This document shows positions 1-11,390 of a DNA stretch of 64,000 nucleotides, piece by piece. Numbering within the stretch: position 1 is the stretch's first letter; the number at the start of each line of letters is the position of its first letter. The stretch is taken from NCBI GenBank assembly GCA_035295165.1, contig DATGJN010000103.1:62001-126000 (forward strand), written 5' to 3'. A program made the translations under genes and the position numbers. This DNA is from a bacterium. Lineage in GTDB: Bacteria; Sysuimicrobiota; Sysuimicrobiia; Sysuimicrobiales; Segetimicrobiaceae. The notes below the pieces were generated by a model. The model saw only the letters and a list, made by a program, of their open reading frames with translations. It made no database searches and had not been told where the DNA came from.

Positions 1-2127
1 CCCGTCGCGGAAGACCAGCGGAAACATCGCGAGCGTTCGGTATCCGACCTGCCTGACGCCGGCCTGGTCGATCCGGGGATCCTCGAGCACGTCGGGGACG
101 ACTACCGGCTCACGCAGTCGCATCGCAACATTGCCGAGACTGGTCCCCGCCCGCAGCCGTTCCTCGGCGCTGCGCAGGTGGTCATCGGGCACGCCACGGG
201 CATGCGTCTGAATGCTCCCCGTCTCCGATTCGACGAGGGAGATCGCGCAGCGATCGGCACCGAGCACATCGCGGGCGCTCTGCTCGATGAGCGCGAAGAT
301 CGCATCCAGATCGTGTTCGGTGTTGATCCGCTCGGAGATCTGTTCGAGCGCCTTCATCTGTTGCAGCTGGAGCGTGGTCGCGTGCGACAGCCGGGCATTC
401 TCGATCACGATCGCGCCCTCGTTTGCGAGCGTCTGGAGCAACTCGATCTCCTCCGGAGTCCACTCGTGGGCCTCCGTTCGCCCCACGACGACGGTGCCGA
501 CCGGCCGGCCGCGAAACGACATCGGCACGGCGAGGAGCGCGATCGACCGTCCGGCCGGGAACGGCACGGGGGCGTCCGGCAGCCTGCGTCGGTCGGCGAT
601 GACCACCGCCCGCCCGGACTTCAGCGCCTCCGCGGAGACGCGCGTCTGCCAGAGGCCGCCGGGAGCCGCCGTGTTCCAGGCCGCCGTCTCCTCGGCTGTC
701 AGGTTGTGAAACGCCACGCCCGTCAGCACGCGCGTCCCTGGATCGTACAGTGCCACGGCGCCGCGTTGAGCGCCAAGAGTCACGACCGCGGCGTCGACGA
801 TCGTCTGCTCGATCGCGTGCGGCCGGCTGTCGCCGACGGCCGCGCGGGCCACCTGTTGCAACGCGGCCATCCTCACCAGCGTGCGGCGCGACGCTTCATA
901 GAGACGGGCATTGTGGATCGCGAGCGCGGCCTGGGCGGCCAGCGTGGTCACGACCCGCTCGTGGTACGGGGTGAAGTAGCCCGGGATGCGCTTGATCAGG
1001 TGCAGCGTTCCCAGGGCCGTCCCTCCGGCGAGGAGGGGAGCGACGAGCAGCGACCGCACCGCGCTGGCGCCGAAGACCTGCTGCGTGTCGGGCCTCCGGC
1101 GCACGTCCTTGGCGTAGTCGTCAACCGTGACCGCGCGCCGCGAGGCGACCGCGTCGCCCGCGACTCCGACGTCGCCGACCTCGAGCAGCGGCGCGACCGT
1201 CGCCGGGTCCACGCCTCGGGCGAGCGCGAGTCGTTTCGCGCCGCCGGATTCGTACAGGACGACACAGGTGATGTCGGGGGCGGCGAGACGCTGGATCCGA
1301 TCGGCGAGCCTCCCGAGGAGCTCCTGCAGGTCGAGCGTCTGCAGGAGGTCGCTGACCGCGCGGCGGATGTCGGCGGACTCGCTGAGCGCCTGCCGCCGGA
1401 CGCTGTAGACCAGCAGCACGAAACTCGCGATCATGAGCATCATCAGGGACGCCGCCTCGGACCGCGGCAGGCTTCCCGCGGTGACGAGCGAGATCGCCAT
1501 GCCGGAGGCGCCGAGCACGAGGCTGATGGGGACCTGCCACGAGGCGTTTGCGCGCAAGATCGTCGCGACCGGTTCGCGGCGGCTCGCCGAAAGACGCAGC
1601 GTCACCTGCAGCGCGGTGGCCGCAGCGTACACGACCAGGGTCGCCGTCAGCGGGATTAAAATCAGTTGGTTGTCGGCCGCGCTCAGGCTTGGTCGGCCGA
1701 ACTGGAGGTGGCCCGGCGAAAGCCCGGTCCATGCGACTCCGGCGAGCAGCATCGAGACGGCGCGCTGTCCGATGTTGAATACCGTCCGGACGAGGGACCG
1801 GTGCCTCAGCAGGCTGCCGCCGATCGCGGTCCCGACCACAGCTACGATCGTCGCCGGGACGGGGCCCAGGATCGCGATCGCGGGGATCGTGACGAGCGGG
1901 CCGAACGTGGTTGCGCCCCCAAACGCCAGCGTGACCTGGCACCACTCCGCGCCGACGGCGAGCAGGGCGAACAGGGCGAACGTGCTCGTCGGAGGGTATT
2001 CGACCGGGAGGAAGAGGTGGATGAGGAGCAGGGTGATCCCCGCGGCGATCGGGGCGCCAAACGTTGCGGTCCATTCCCAGCGGCGTTGTGTTCGGTCGTC
2101 CACGGTATGCCCCATGTGAGACGGCAT
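1..2127 (-). CDS. Membrane-anchored multi-GAF sensor protein (C-terminus beyond window)
   Basis: I translated this on the minus strand; the frame stays open for 709 codons and runs off the window, so the output domain is missing. Residues 1-235 are hydrophobic with several membrane segments and resemble a membrane-embedded sensory domain. Three GAF-type domains follow, at about 245-410, 419-582 and 595 onward. The first two end in the usual helix carrying the motif N-A-R-L; the third starts with LEQISERINTEHDLDAIF. Such proteins usually end in a histidine kinase, GGDEF or PP2C phosphatase domain, and which one cannot be told here. The start is the ATG at 2127; a second in-frame ATG lies at 2115. 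It is the last visible gene of a minus-strand run after DUF951. Confidence 0.8.
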   Translation of the reverse strand, partial: MPSHMGHTVDDRTQRRWEWTATFGAPIAAGITLLLIHLFLPVEYPPTSTFALFALLAVGAEWCQVTLAFGGATTFGPLVTIPAIAILGPVPATIVAVVGTAIGGSLLRHRSLVRTVFNIGQRAVSMLLAGVAWTGLSPGHLQFGRPSLSAADNQLILIPLTATLVVYAAATALQVTLRLSASRREPVATILRANASWQVPISLVLGASGMAISLVTAGSLPRSEAASLMMLMIASFVLLVYSVRRQALSESADIRRAVSDLLQTLDLQELLGRLADRIQRLAAPDITCVVLYESGGAKRLALARGVDPATVAPLLEVGDVGVAGDAVASRRAVTVDDYAKDVRRRPDTQQVFGASAVRSLLVAPLLAGGTALGTLHLIKRIPGYFTPYHERVVTTLAAQAALAIHNARLYEASRRTLVRMAALQQVARAAVGDSRPHAIEQTIVDAAVVTLGAQRGAVALYDPGTRVLTGVAFHNLTAEETAAWNTAAPGGLWQTRVSAEALKSGRAVVIADRRRLPDAPVPFPAGRSIALLAVPMSFRGRPVGTVVVGRTEAHEWTPEEIELLQTLANEGAIVIENARLSHATTLQLQQMKALEQISERINTEHDLDAIFALIEQSARDVLGADRCAISLVESETGSIQTHARGVPDDHLRSAEERLRAGTSLGNVAMRLREPVVVPDVLEDPRIDQAGVRQVGYRTLAMFPLVFRDG

Positions 2128-2245
2128 TGACGCGAGCCCGCCTGTTGGGGCGGCGTCGAGCGGGGCGCACCGAGAAGACCCGGCGCGGCCAATACAGCCA
2201 TTCTAGCATCTTTCCGTATCGGCGGCCGGGCGCGGAGGGCCGAGG

Positions 2246-2470
2246 TCAGCGCGTGTCGGAGGGCGCGGCCCCGGCGCCGGGGCCGCGTTTCGTAAACGCC
2301 TTGATCCGTCGCTCCAACTTCGTGCGCGGCATCAACACGTGCCGTCCGCAGCCGAGGCAGCGGATCCCGATGTCGGCGCCGAGGCGCACGATCTCCCACC
2401 GGTCGTCCCCGCAGGGATGGGCCTTGCGCGTCTGCACGACATCTCCGATCACGAGCTTGAGCACCGGCAC
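2246..2470 (-). CDS. DUF951 family small protein
   Basis: This short gene of 74 residues encodes the DUF951 pattern: a VGD-type beta strand at the N-terminus, then HPCG, W-E-I-V-R-L-G-A-D-I, RCLGCGR and PRTKLERR. The two cysteine pairs suggest a small zinc- or nucleic-acid-binding fold, but the family function is unknown. I chose the GTG at 2470 because GGAG lies 8 bases upstream. An alternative GTG at 2500 overlaps the stop codon of the spermidine-synthase-like gene and would add ten residues. The tight spacing suggests co-transcription with that gene. DUF951 is typical of Firmicutes-like bacteria, which helps place the organism. Confidence 0.85.
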   Translation of the reverse strand: MPVLKLVIGDVVQTRKAHPCGDDRWEIVRLGADIGIRCLGCGRHVLMPRTKLERRIKAFTKRGPGAGAAPSDTR

Positions 2471-2496
2471 GGCGCGTTCTCCGTCCTCGTCCCGGG

Positions 2497-4020
2497 TCAC
2501 CGGCCGGCGGCGACGAGCACGTCGGTCGGCGCGTAGTCGTCGGTCAGCAATGGGACGTCTCCGGTCTCGATCGGGCCGTCGTAGAGGTCGCCCGCGTCGC
2601 GGACGAACCCGTCGATCCGGATCTGCCCGCGCGCCACCGCGCGCTCCGCGCGGGCGAGCACCTCCGCGCGGGTCTGTTCGGGGCCCGACGTACCGACCAT
2701 GATGATGTTCTCCAACCCCTCGTCCCCGCCCCCGCCGACGGGAAACACGTACACGGCGGGGAACACCGATCGGAACGTCTTGTCGAACGCCCGGAAGAGC
2801 GGGCTCTGCGGCCCGCGGATCGCGCCGATCACGTTGCTCACGACGGCCCCACCCGGGGCGAGGTGGGCCGCAGCGCTCTCGTAGAACTCCCGCGTCGCGA
2901 GGTGAAACGGGATCGTGTCGATCAAGTACGCGTCGAGCACGATGAGATCGTATCGGTCCGCCGTCCGGCGGATCCACAGGCGGCCGTCCTGCACGTGCAC
3001 CGCGAGGCGCGGCCCGTCGGGCAGGTCAAAGTACCGGCGGGCCGTCGCGACGACCGCGGGATCGATCTCGACCACGTCGATCCGGGCCTGCGGATAGTCC
3101 CGATAGAACCGGCTCGGCCCGGTGCCGCCGCCCATGCCGACGAACAGCACCCGCCGCACCGCCGGGACGAACAGCACGCCCAGGTGCAGGTAGTCCGTAT
3201 ACTGGAAGACCGTGTGCTGCGGCGCCCTCCGGTCAACGGCGCTCTGCCAGTAGCGGTCCAGTTTCAGGTACCGATACTCGCCTTCGTCGCTCACGCTGAT
3301 CCGGTGGTAGATGGTATCGCGCGCGTAGATGACGTCCGGACCATCGGGAGGCACCACGCTGCCCGCGGCCACGACCGCCGCGATGATCGCGGCGGTGCCC
3401 GCAGCCGCCGGCACCCGCCGCGTCCACAGGAACCCGAGCAGGGCGAGCGCCATTTCCGTGGCCCCCAGGATCTGGACGATCGACCGGACGCCGAACATGG
3501 AGATCAGCACGAACGCGGCGAGCAGCGTGCCGACGATGCTGCCCAGCGTACTCAGCGCGTACAGGACCCCCGCGACGTTGCCGACCCCTTCCACGGACCT
3601 GGCGCTGAGGCGCACCGCGTAGGGAGAGATCGTGCCGAGCAGCGCGCTGGGGAGGAAGAAGAGCGCCGTCGCCCCCGCGATTGGGTTGGCGCGCGGTCCG
3701 TAGTCGTGCGCCGCGATCGCGCCGAGGATGTCCCCCGCGACGTGCGGGATCGGGTAGATGCACACGCCGGCGGCCAGCACCAATCCGAGAAACGGCCCCC
3801 AGGACGGCCAGCGCGTGGCGATGCGGCCGCCGACGAAGTAACCTAGGCTGAGCGCCGCCAGGAAGACGCCGATGAGACTCCCCCAGACGTAGATGGAGTT
3901 GCCGAAGTAGGGGGCCACGACGCGGCTTGCGACGATCTCGAGCGCGAGCAGGACGCCGCCGCTGACGAACACGATGACTTGAAGGATGGTCGCCCTCCAC
4001 AGGAAGCGGGTGGGCAACAC
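2497..4020 (-). CDS. Membrane-fused spermidine synthase-like protein
   Basis: The 507-residue protein has two parts. Residues 1-230 form about seven membrane helices and carry motifs of the fused-MFS/spermidine synthase family (ALEIVASRVVAPYFG, GYFVGGR, G-T-I-S-P-Y). The C-terminal half is a Rossmann methyltransferase-like domain with GMGGGTGP as the nucleotide loop, VVEIDP with the acidic ribose-binding residue, and YDLIVLDAY. Enzymes of this fold transfer aminopropyl groups from decarboxylated SAM, but membrane-fused members are mostly uncharacterised and the substrate is unknown. The first codon is GTG and abuts a strong hairpin, so the true start could lie a little downstream, for example after GGAGGG near residue 9. 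Confidence 0.85.
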   Translation of the reverse strand: MLPTRFLWRATILQVIVFVSGGVLLALEIVASRVVAPYFGNSIYVWGSLIGVFLAALSLGYFVGGRIATRWPSWGPFLGLVLAAGVCIYPIPHVAGDILGAIAAHDYGPRANPIAGATALFFLPSALLGTISPYAVRLSARSVEGVGNVAGVLYALSTLGSIVGTLLAAFVLISMFGVRSIVQILGATEMALALLGFLWTRRVPAAAGTAAIIAAVVAAGSVVPPDGPDVIYARDTIYHRISVSDEGEYRYLKLDRYWQSAVDRRAPQHTVFQYTDYLHLGVLFVPAVRRVLFVGMGGGTGPSRFYRDYPQARIDVVEIDPAVVATARRYFDLPDGPRLAVHVQDGRLWIRRTADRYDLIVLDAYLIDTIPFHLATREFYESAAAHLAPGGAVVSNVIGAIRGPQSPLFRAFDKTFRSVFPAVYVFPVGGGGDEGLENIIMVGTSGPEQTRAEVLARAERAVARGQIRIDGFVRDAGDLYDGPIETGDVPLLTDDYAPTDVLVAAGR

Positions 4021-4022
4021 TT

Positions 4023-4074
4023 CCCCGCGAGGCGCGCGCCCCCTCCTGCGGGAGGAGGTGCGCGCCTCGCGGGG
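4023..4074 (-). terminator. 15-bp perfect hairpin between clpB and the spermidine-synthase-like gene
   Basis: Positions 4023-4037 and 4060-4074 are perfect inverted repeats of 15 bp, and the loop contains a second short stem (CCTCC/GGAGG). It lies 15 bases past the clpB stop. No T-run follows on the minus strand, so it is either a U-less terminator, a 3' end stabiliser or a structure sheltering the next gene's start. Confidence 0.6.
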
Positions 4075-4088
4075 TGATGCAGGCGCGG

Positions 4089-6698
<2,610 letters not shown>

Positions 6699-6716
6699 CT
6701 GCGTTTCCCTCGTCCC

Positions 6717-7697
6717 CTACGATTTCGCGGCGGGCTGTTCGTGCAGCCGCCGCATCTCTTCGAGCAACTCCCGGTCGCGCGGGGTCAGCGGATCCGGCAG
6801 CGTGAGCCGGACCTTCGCGAGGAGGTCGCCCGCGCCTCCACCGCGCAGGTGGGGCATGCCCTGTCCCCGCAGCCGGAACGTTCGTCCGTCACGGGTCCCG
6901 AGCGGGACCGTCATCATCACCCTCCCGCCGAGCGTCGGGACCTCGATTTCGCCTCCGAGCGCCGCAGTCCACACCGGTACGGCGACCTCGCACATCAGGT
7001 CGTCCTGGTCGCGCGTGAACCCCGGGTGCGGGAGGATCTGCACGACCAAATACAAGTCCGCGCCGTTCGCCTGGCCCGCCGCGCGGATCCGCTGACCGGC
7101 ACGCACCCCCCGCGGGATCTTCACCTCGATCGAGCGGGGAGTCCCGCGGTCGTCGGGGATGGTCACCGTTCGGACGGTACCCGCGTACGCTTCCTCAAGC
7201 GTGATCTCGACGGTCCCCTCGACGTCCTCTCCTCCCGCGCGCCGTCCGGTTCTCGACGACCGGGTCTGCTGCCGGAGCACGTCCTCCACGTCCGGACCGG
7301 CGTCACGCCCCCGGCGCCGCCCGCCCGGCCGAAACGCGTTGCCGAACACCTGCTGAAAGAAGTCGCTGAACTGGCCGAGGCCTTCCGGTCCCATGCCCTC
7401 ACTGAACACGGTGAACGTCCCGTCGCCGCCCGGCGCGGCGCCGCGCCGCAGCGCCTCTTCCCATCCACCGCCGCGCTGCCTGAGCTCGAGGAGCTGATCG
7501 TACTTCCCCCGGCGCTCGGGGTCGTTCAGGACTTGGTATGCCTCGTTGATCTCCTTGAAGCGCGCTTCCGCGTCCTTGGATCCGCGGTTGACGTCGGGAT
7601 GGTGCTGGCGCGCCAGTTTGCGAAACGCCTGGCTGATCGCCTTTTTGTCGGCGGTTCGTTCCACGCCAAGGATCTTGTAGTAGTCTTTGAACTCCAT
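6717..7697 (-). CDS. dnaJ: DnaJ-type co-chaperone without zinc finger (CbpA-like)
   Basis: This Hsp40 stimulates DnaK ATP hydrolysis and delivers substrates. The J domain occupies residues 1-70 with the essential HPD triad (QHHPDVNRG). A Gly/Phe-rich linker follows (GQFSDFFQQVFGNAF), then two C-terminal beta domains. The CxxCxGxG zinc repeats of classical DnaJ are absent, so it is a class B (CbpA/DnaJ2-like) protein of 326 residues. No class A dnaJ is seen in this operon, so this protein is probably the main DnaK partner. It sits between grpE and clpB on the same strand. Confidence 0.95.
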   Translation of the reverse strand: MEFKDYYKILGVERTADKKAISQAFRKLARQHHPDVNRGSKDAEARFKEINEAYQVLNDPERRGKYDQLLELRQRGGGWEEALRRGAAPGGDGTFTVFSEGMGPEGLGQFSDFFQQVFGNAFRPGGRRRGRDAGPDVEDVLRQQTRSSRTGRRAGGEDVEGTVEITLEEAYAGTVRTVTIPDDRGTPRSIEVKIPRGVRAGQRIRAAGQANGADLYLVVQILPHPGFTRDQDDLMCEVAVPVWTAALGGEIEVPTLGGRVMMTVPLGTRDGRTFRLRGQGMPHLRGGGAGDLLAKVRLTLPDPLTPRDRELLEEMRRLHEQPAAKS

Positions 7698-7766
7698 CGC
7701 ACCGTTCCCGAGCGGTTCGCCTCTCCGGACGAACGCGCTTCTCAGTCTAAAGGAGGTGACGCTCGG

Positions 7767-8387
7767 TTAACCCTCACGCGCTCCGTTCTCCCGTTCCGAG
7801 GCCACCGTCACCTTCGCCGGTCGAAGGACCTCGTCGTTGAGTCGATAGCCGCGAAGCACCTCTGCGACGATCGTGCCGGGAGCCTGGCCCCGTCCCTGCG
7901 GCGGGGCGATGCCCACCGCCTCGTGCAGGCGGGGATCGAAGGGCTTGCCGACCGATTCGATCGGCCGAACGCCGATCGCCGCGAGTTGGTCAAGCATCTG
8001 CCGGTGTGCCATGCGCAACCCATCGACCAGCGCCTTGCTCGCGCCATCGTGGTGCCCCGTGCCGAACGCAAGTGCGCGCTCCAGGTTGTCGAGGATGCCC
8101 AGCGCTACCCCGAGCACCTGCCGGCGCGTCCGTTCGACCGCGTCCTGCCGGTCGCGGATCGCGAGCTTCTTGTAGTTCTCCAGATCCGCCGCGGAGTGGA
8201 GAAACTGTTGCCAGTTCCGCTGCGCCTCGGCCCGAGCCTCGCGCACTCGCTCGCGCAGCTCCTCGGGAGACAGCCTGCCGAGATCGTCCGTCTCATCGGG
8301 CTGTCGCGCGGCCCGCGCGGCGCCTTCCCCCGCGGGGCTCGGTGTGCCCTCTGCCTCGGGTCGCCCGTCGGCGTGTTCGGTCGTCAT
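7767..8387 (-). CDS. grpE: Nucleotide exchange factor GrpE
   Basis: GrpE releases ADP from DnaK. The 206-residue protein has a charged disordered N-terminal tail (about 1-45), a long helix predicted to form the dimeric coiled coil (about 50-100, with WQQFLHSAADLENYKKLA), and the conserved C-terminal beta domain including AIGVRPIESVGKPFDPRLHEAV. All of these match the family. It follows dnaK and a GC hairpin and is separated from dnaJ by about 70 bases. Confidence 0.97.
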   Translation of the reverse strand: MTTEHADGRPEAEGTPSPAGEGAARAARQPDETDDLGRLSPEELRERVREARAEAQRNWQQFLHSAADLENYKKLAIRDRQDAVERTRRQVLGVALGILDNLERALAFGTGHHDGASKALVDGLRMAHRQMLDQLAAIGVRPIESVGKPFDPRLHEAVGIAPPQGRGQAPGTIVAEVLRGYRLNDEVLRPAKVTVASERENGAREG

Positions 8388-8423
8388 GCCGCACCTCGAT
8401 CGGTCTGAGCGTTGTCACTCGTG

Positions 8424-8452
8424 GGGCGGGCCGGCGCTACCCCGGCCCGCCC
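8424..8452 (-). terminator. GC-rich hairpin after dnaK
   Basis: Positions 8424-8434 pair perfectly with 8442-8452 (11 bp) around a 7-base loop. The hairpin begins 13 bases beyond the dnaK stop and lies before grpE. There is no T-run, so an attenuating or mRNA-stabilising role is as likely as full termination. Confidence 0.5.
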
Positions 8453-8465
8453 GTTGCGCGACGTG

Positions 8466-10394
8466 TTACGGCTTGTCGGACGGCTTGAACTCGGCGTCGA
8501 TCACGTCGTCGCCGCCCGCGCTCCCTTGATCTCCCGCCTGTGCGCCGGGCCCGCCGGCGCCGGCTCCCGCGGTTGCCCCCGCGGTCGTCCGCTTGTACAT
8601 CTCCTCGCCCAACTTGGAGCTGGCCTGCTGCAGCGCCTCGGTCGCCTGCTTGATGCGCTCGGCGTCGTCCGACTTGATGGCCTCCTTGAGCTCGGCGAGC
8701 GCGGTCTCGACCTTGCCCCGCTCGTCGGCGGAGACTTTGTCGCCGACTTCCTTGAGCATCCGCTCGGTCTGGTACGCGAGGCTGTCGCCGCGGTTCCTGG
8801 CCTCCGCGGCATCGCGCATCCGCTGGTCGTCGGCGGCGTGGGTCTCGGCCTCTCTGACGAGGCGGTCGACCTCCTTCTTGTCGAGGGTCCCGGTCCCGGT
8901 GATCTTGATCGACTGCTCGCGGCCGGTCGCCTTGTCCTTCGCCGACACGTTCAGAATGCCGTTGGCGTCGATGTCGAACGTGACCTCGACCTGCGGCGTC
9001 CCTCGCGGTGCCGGCATGATCCCGTCGAGGAGAAACTTGCCGAGCGTGCGGTTGTCCCGCGCCATCGGGCGTTCGCCCTGCAGCACGTGGATGTCCACCG
9101 CGGTCTGCCCGTCCTCGGCGGTGCTGAACGTCTCGGTCTTGCGCGTCGGGATCGTCGTGTTCCGCGGGATCAGCACCGTGTTGACCCCGCCGAGCGTCTC
9201 GATGCCGAGCGACAGCGGCGTCACGTCGAGCAGCACGACCTCCCGGACCTCGCCGGCGAGCACGCCGGCCTGGATCGCCGCGCCGACGGCCACGACCTCG
9301 TCCGGATGCACTTCCTTGTTCGGTTCCTTCCCGGTGAGGCGCCGGACGAGCTCCTGCACGCTCGGCATCCGCGTCGAGCCGCCCACCAGGATGACCTCGT
9401 CGAGATCCTTCTCGGAGAGCTTCGCGTCCGCGAGCGCCTGCTTGAACGGTCCGATGCACCGTTCCACCAGGTCGGCGGTCAGCTCGTCGAACTTGGCCCG
9501 GCTCAGCACCATGTCCAGATGTTTCGGGCCCGACGCGTCCGCCGTGATGAACGGCAGGTTGATCGACGTCTGCACCACGGTGCTGAGTTCGATCTTCGCC
9601 CGCTCCGAGGCCTCGCGCAACCGCTGCAGCGCCTGCCGGTCCGCCCGCAGGTCGATGCCCTGCTGCTTGCGGAACTCGTCGGCCAGCCAGTTGACGATCC
9701 GCTCGTCGAAGTCGTCGCCGCCGAGGTGGGTGTCCCCGTTCGTCGCCTTGACCTCGTACACCCCCTCGCCGATCTCCAGGACCGAGACATCGAACGTCCC
9801 GCCGCCGAGGTCGAACACGAGAATCGTCTTCGCGTGCTTCTGCTCGAGCTGCCGGCCGTACGCAAGCGCGGACGCGGTGGGCTCGTTGATGATCCGGAGC
9901 ACCTTGAGGCCCGCGATCTCGCCAGCGTTCCGCGTCGCGGTGCGCTGGGCGTCGTTGAAGTAGGCGGGCACGGTGATGACCGCCTGCTCGACCTTCTCGC
10001 CCAGGTACGCCTCGGCGTCGGTCTTGAGCTTCTGCAAGATCATCGCGGAGATTTCCTCGGGTGTGAACGTCTTGCCCGCCGCCGGGATGTTGACCACCGC
10101 GGTGCCGTTCTTCCCCTCCTCGACCTTGTACGGCACGATCTTGCGCTCAGAGGCGACCTCGCCGAAGCGCCGGCCCATGAAGCGTTTGATCGAGTACACG
10201 GTGTTCTCGGGGTTGAGGATCGCCTGCCGCCGGGCCATCTGGCCCACCAAGCGCTCCCCGGTCTTGCTGAACCCGACGACGGAGGGCGTGAGCCGGCTCC
10301 CCTCGGCGTTCGGGATGACCGTGGGCTCGCCCCCAATCATCGCCGCGATCACCGAGTTCGTCGTACCGAGATCGATACCAACAACCTTTGCCAT
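8466..10394 (-). CDS. dnaK: Hsp70 chaperone DnaK
   Basis: DnaK is the central ATP-dependent folding chaperone. At 642 residues it has normal length. The actin-like ATPase domain opens with [10 protein letters not shown] and contains the phosphate-2 motif [16 protein letters not shown] and the adenosine motif [10 protein letters not shown]. The linker [15 protein letters not shown] leads to the substrate-binding domain ([16 protein letters not shown]). The C-terminal tail is Gly/Ala-rich and ends [14 protein letters not shown]. Its gene lies between hsp20 and grpE, with a GC hairpin on each side, which may help set chaperone stoichiometry. Confidence 0.99.
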   Translation of the reverse strand: MAKVVGIDLGTTNSVIAAMIGGEPTVIPNAEGSRLTPSVVGFSKTGERLVGQMARRQAILNPENTVYSIKRFMGRRFGEVASERKIVPYKVEEGKNGTAVVNIPAAGKTFTPEEISAMILQKLKTDAEAYLGEKVEQAVITVPAYFNDAQRTATRNAGEIAGLKVLRIINEPTASALAYGRQLEQKHAKTILVFDLGGGTFDVSVLEIGEGVYEVKATNGDTHLGGDDFDERIVNWLADEFRKQQGIDLRADRQALQRLREASERAKIELSTVVQTSINLPFITADASGPKHLDMVLSRAKFDELTADLVERCIGPFKQALADAKLSEKDLDEVILVGGSTRMPSVQELVRRLTGKEPNKEVHPDEVVAVGAAIQAGVLAGEVREVVLLDVTPLSLGIETLGGVNTVLIPRNTTIPTRKTETFSTAEDGQTAVDIHVLQGERPMARDNRTLGKFLLDGIMPAPRGTPQVEVTFDIDANGILNVSAKDKATGREQSIKITGTGTLDKKEVDRLVREAETHAADDQRMRDAAEARNRGDSLAYQTERMLKEVGDKVSADERGKVETALAELKEAIKSDDAERIKQATEALQQASSKLGEEMYKRTTAGATAGAGAGGPGAQAGDQGSAGGDDVIDAEFKPSDKP

Positions 10395-10438
10395 GCCCGT
10401 GCTCCTCCCGGCGGCGCCCCGCGCCGCGTGTAGGTGCC

Positions 10439-10470
10439 GGCCGGCGCCCGGCGCGAGCCGGGCGCCGGCC
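10439..10470 (-). terminator. 14-bp perfect hairpin between hsp20 and dnaK
   Basis: Positions 10439-10452 and 10457-10470 are perfect inverted repeats with a 4-base loop (GCGA). It starts 10 bases after the hsp20 stop. No T-run follows, so it may act as a partial terminator or an RNA stability element that makes hsp20 and dnaK levels differ. Confidence 0.55.
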
Positions 10471-10479
10471 AGAGTGCGC

Positions 10480-10932
10480 CTAGCTGTCGATCTGGACCTT
10501 CACCGACGTCGGCTTCACCCGCTCCGACTTCGGCACGCTGAGCTCGAGGAGGCCGTCCTTGTAGGTCGCCTTGGCCTCCGCGCTCTTTACCTCGGTCGCG
10601 AGCGGCAGCGTCCGCGTGAACGCCCCGTACCGGAGCTCGCGCCGATAGAAGTTGCGGCCCTTCTGCTCTTCCCCGCGCTTCGTCTCACCCTTCAGGGTGA
10701 TCGCGTCGTTGGTGACGGTGACATCGACCGTCTTCGGGTCGACGTTCGGCAGCTCCGCCCGGACGACGACGCTGTCCTGGGTTTCAAACATCTCCACGGC
10801 TGGCTCCCACACGATCGTCCCGGTCGCATTTCGCACCGCCTGCCGCGGTGTGAAGAACTCGTCGAACATCCGCTCCATCGACCGCCGCAGCGTGCCGACT
10901 TCGTCGAACGGATCCCAGCGCATAATGCTCAT
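10480..10932 (-). CDS. Small heat-shock protein Hsp20
   Basis: This 150-residue holdase binds unfolding proteins without ATP. The alpha-crystallin domain spans about 45-140, from [19 protein letters not shown] through A[12 protein letters not shown]. The N-terminus reads MRWDPFDEV, typical of bacterial class A sHSPs; the MRWD Met three codons in is an alternative start. The C-terminal anchor is only a weak I-x-I variant (VKVQI). The ATG at 10932 overlaps the hspR stop by four bases (ATGA), which implies translational coupling to the regulator. Confidence 0.95.
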   Translation of the reverse strand: MSIMRWDPFDEVGTLRRSMERMFDEFFTPRQAVRNATGTIVWEPAVEMFETQDSVVVRAELPNVDPKTVDVTVTNDAITLKGETKRGEEQKGRNFYRRELRYGAFTRTLPLATEVKSAEAKATYKDGLLELSVPKSERVKPTSVKVQIDS

Positions 10933-11309
10933 CGTCCTCGCCCTCCTTGCCTCCGTGTTCTATTGGTTTCGGCGTTGCCCATTGCCCGTGTGTCGTCGGG
11001 ATGCCTCCCCTGCGCCTCGGTCTGCGGAAGCCCGCCCTCGAACACCCAGGTCAGCTCCTCGTGGTAGTGCTCCTGAATCTCCAGCAGCAGGCGCACCCCG
11101 GCGAGGTTCAGTCCCCGTTCCTCCGTCAAGAACCGGATCAGCCTGACCCGTTGGATGTCCTGCTCGGAGTACAAACGGATCCGGTGCCGGCGGACGGGCG
11201 TCAACAGCCCCCGCTCTTCATATATCCGCAGCGTCCTCGGGTGGCACCCCGTCAGGTCCGCGGCGATGCTGATCACATAGACCGGCGTATCCGGCGCTCG
11301 ATCCTTCAC
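10929..11309 (-). CDS. hspR: MerR-family heat-shock repressor, HspR-like
   Basis: The 126-residue protein is a MerR-type winged helix: YVISIAADLTGCHPRTLRIYEERGLLTP (helix-turn-helix), RLYSEQDIQRVRLIRFL (wing and second helix) and a dimer helix with GVRLLLEI. HspR proteins repress dnaK operons and are kept active by DnaK itself. Its place as first gene of the chaperone operon supports autoregulation. The start is GTG at 11309, with GAGGGAG four bases upstream. The classical HAIR operator (CTTGAGT-N7-ACTCAAG) is absent; a different inverted repeat overlaps the -35 box (11362-11378). Confidence 0.92.
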   Translation of the reverse strand: MKDRAPDTPVYVISIAADLTGCHPRTLRIYEERGLLTPVRRHRIRLYSEQDIQRVRLIRFLTEERGLNLAGVRLLLEIQEHYHEELTWVFEGGLPQTEAQGRHPDDTRAMGNAETNRTRRQGGRGR

Positions 11310-11338
11310 GTTTCTCCCTCTGTCTTGTCCCAGGCACT

Positions 11339-11367
11339 ACCCTAACACATGCTTCTATAGATGTCAA
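11339..11367 (-). promoter_or_regulatory. Heat-shock operon promoter
   Basis: On the minus strand TTGACA (11362-11367) is followed after exactly 17 bases by TAGGGT (11339-11344). Transcription would begin near 11332, about 23 bases before the hspR GTG. The -35 is consensus and the -10 keeps the three key positions. Confidence 0.6.
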
Positions 11368-11390
11368 TAGATCTGACAACGATAGTGTCA
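11362..11390. promoter_or_regulatory. Candidate HspR operator: three half-sites at 12-bp spacing
   Basis: TGTCA (11362), TGACA (11374) and TGTCA (11386) recur every 12 bp. The first two form the inverted repeat TGTCA-N7-TGACA, which overlaps the -35 box. The geometry (5-7-5) resembles a MerR-type operator but not the published HAIR sequence. Confidence 0.5.

Noticed and set aside
178-1659. 493-aa plus-strand frame opposite the sensor gene
   Set aside because: It is Arg/Asp/Gly-rich with no domain pattern, while the minus strand encodes three GAF domains.
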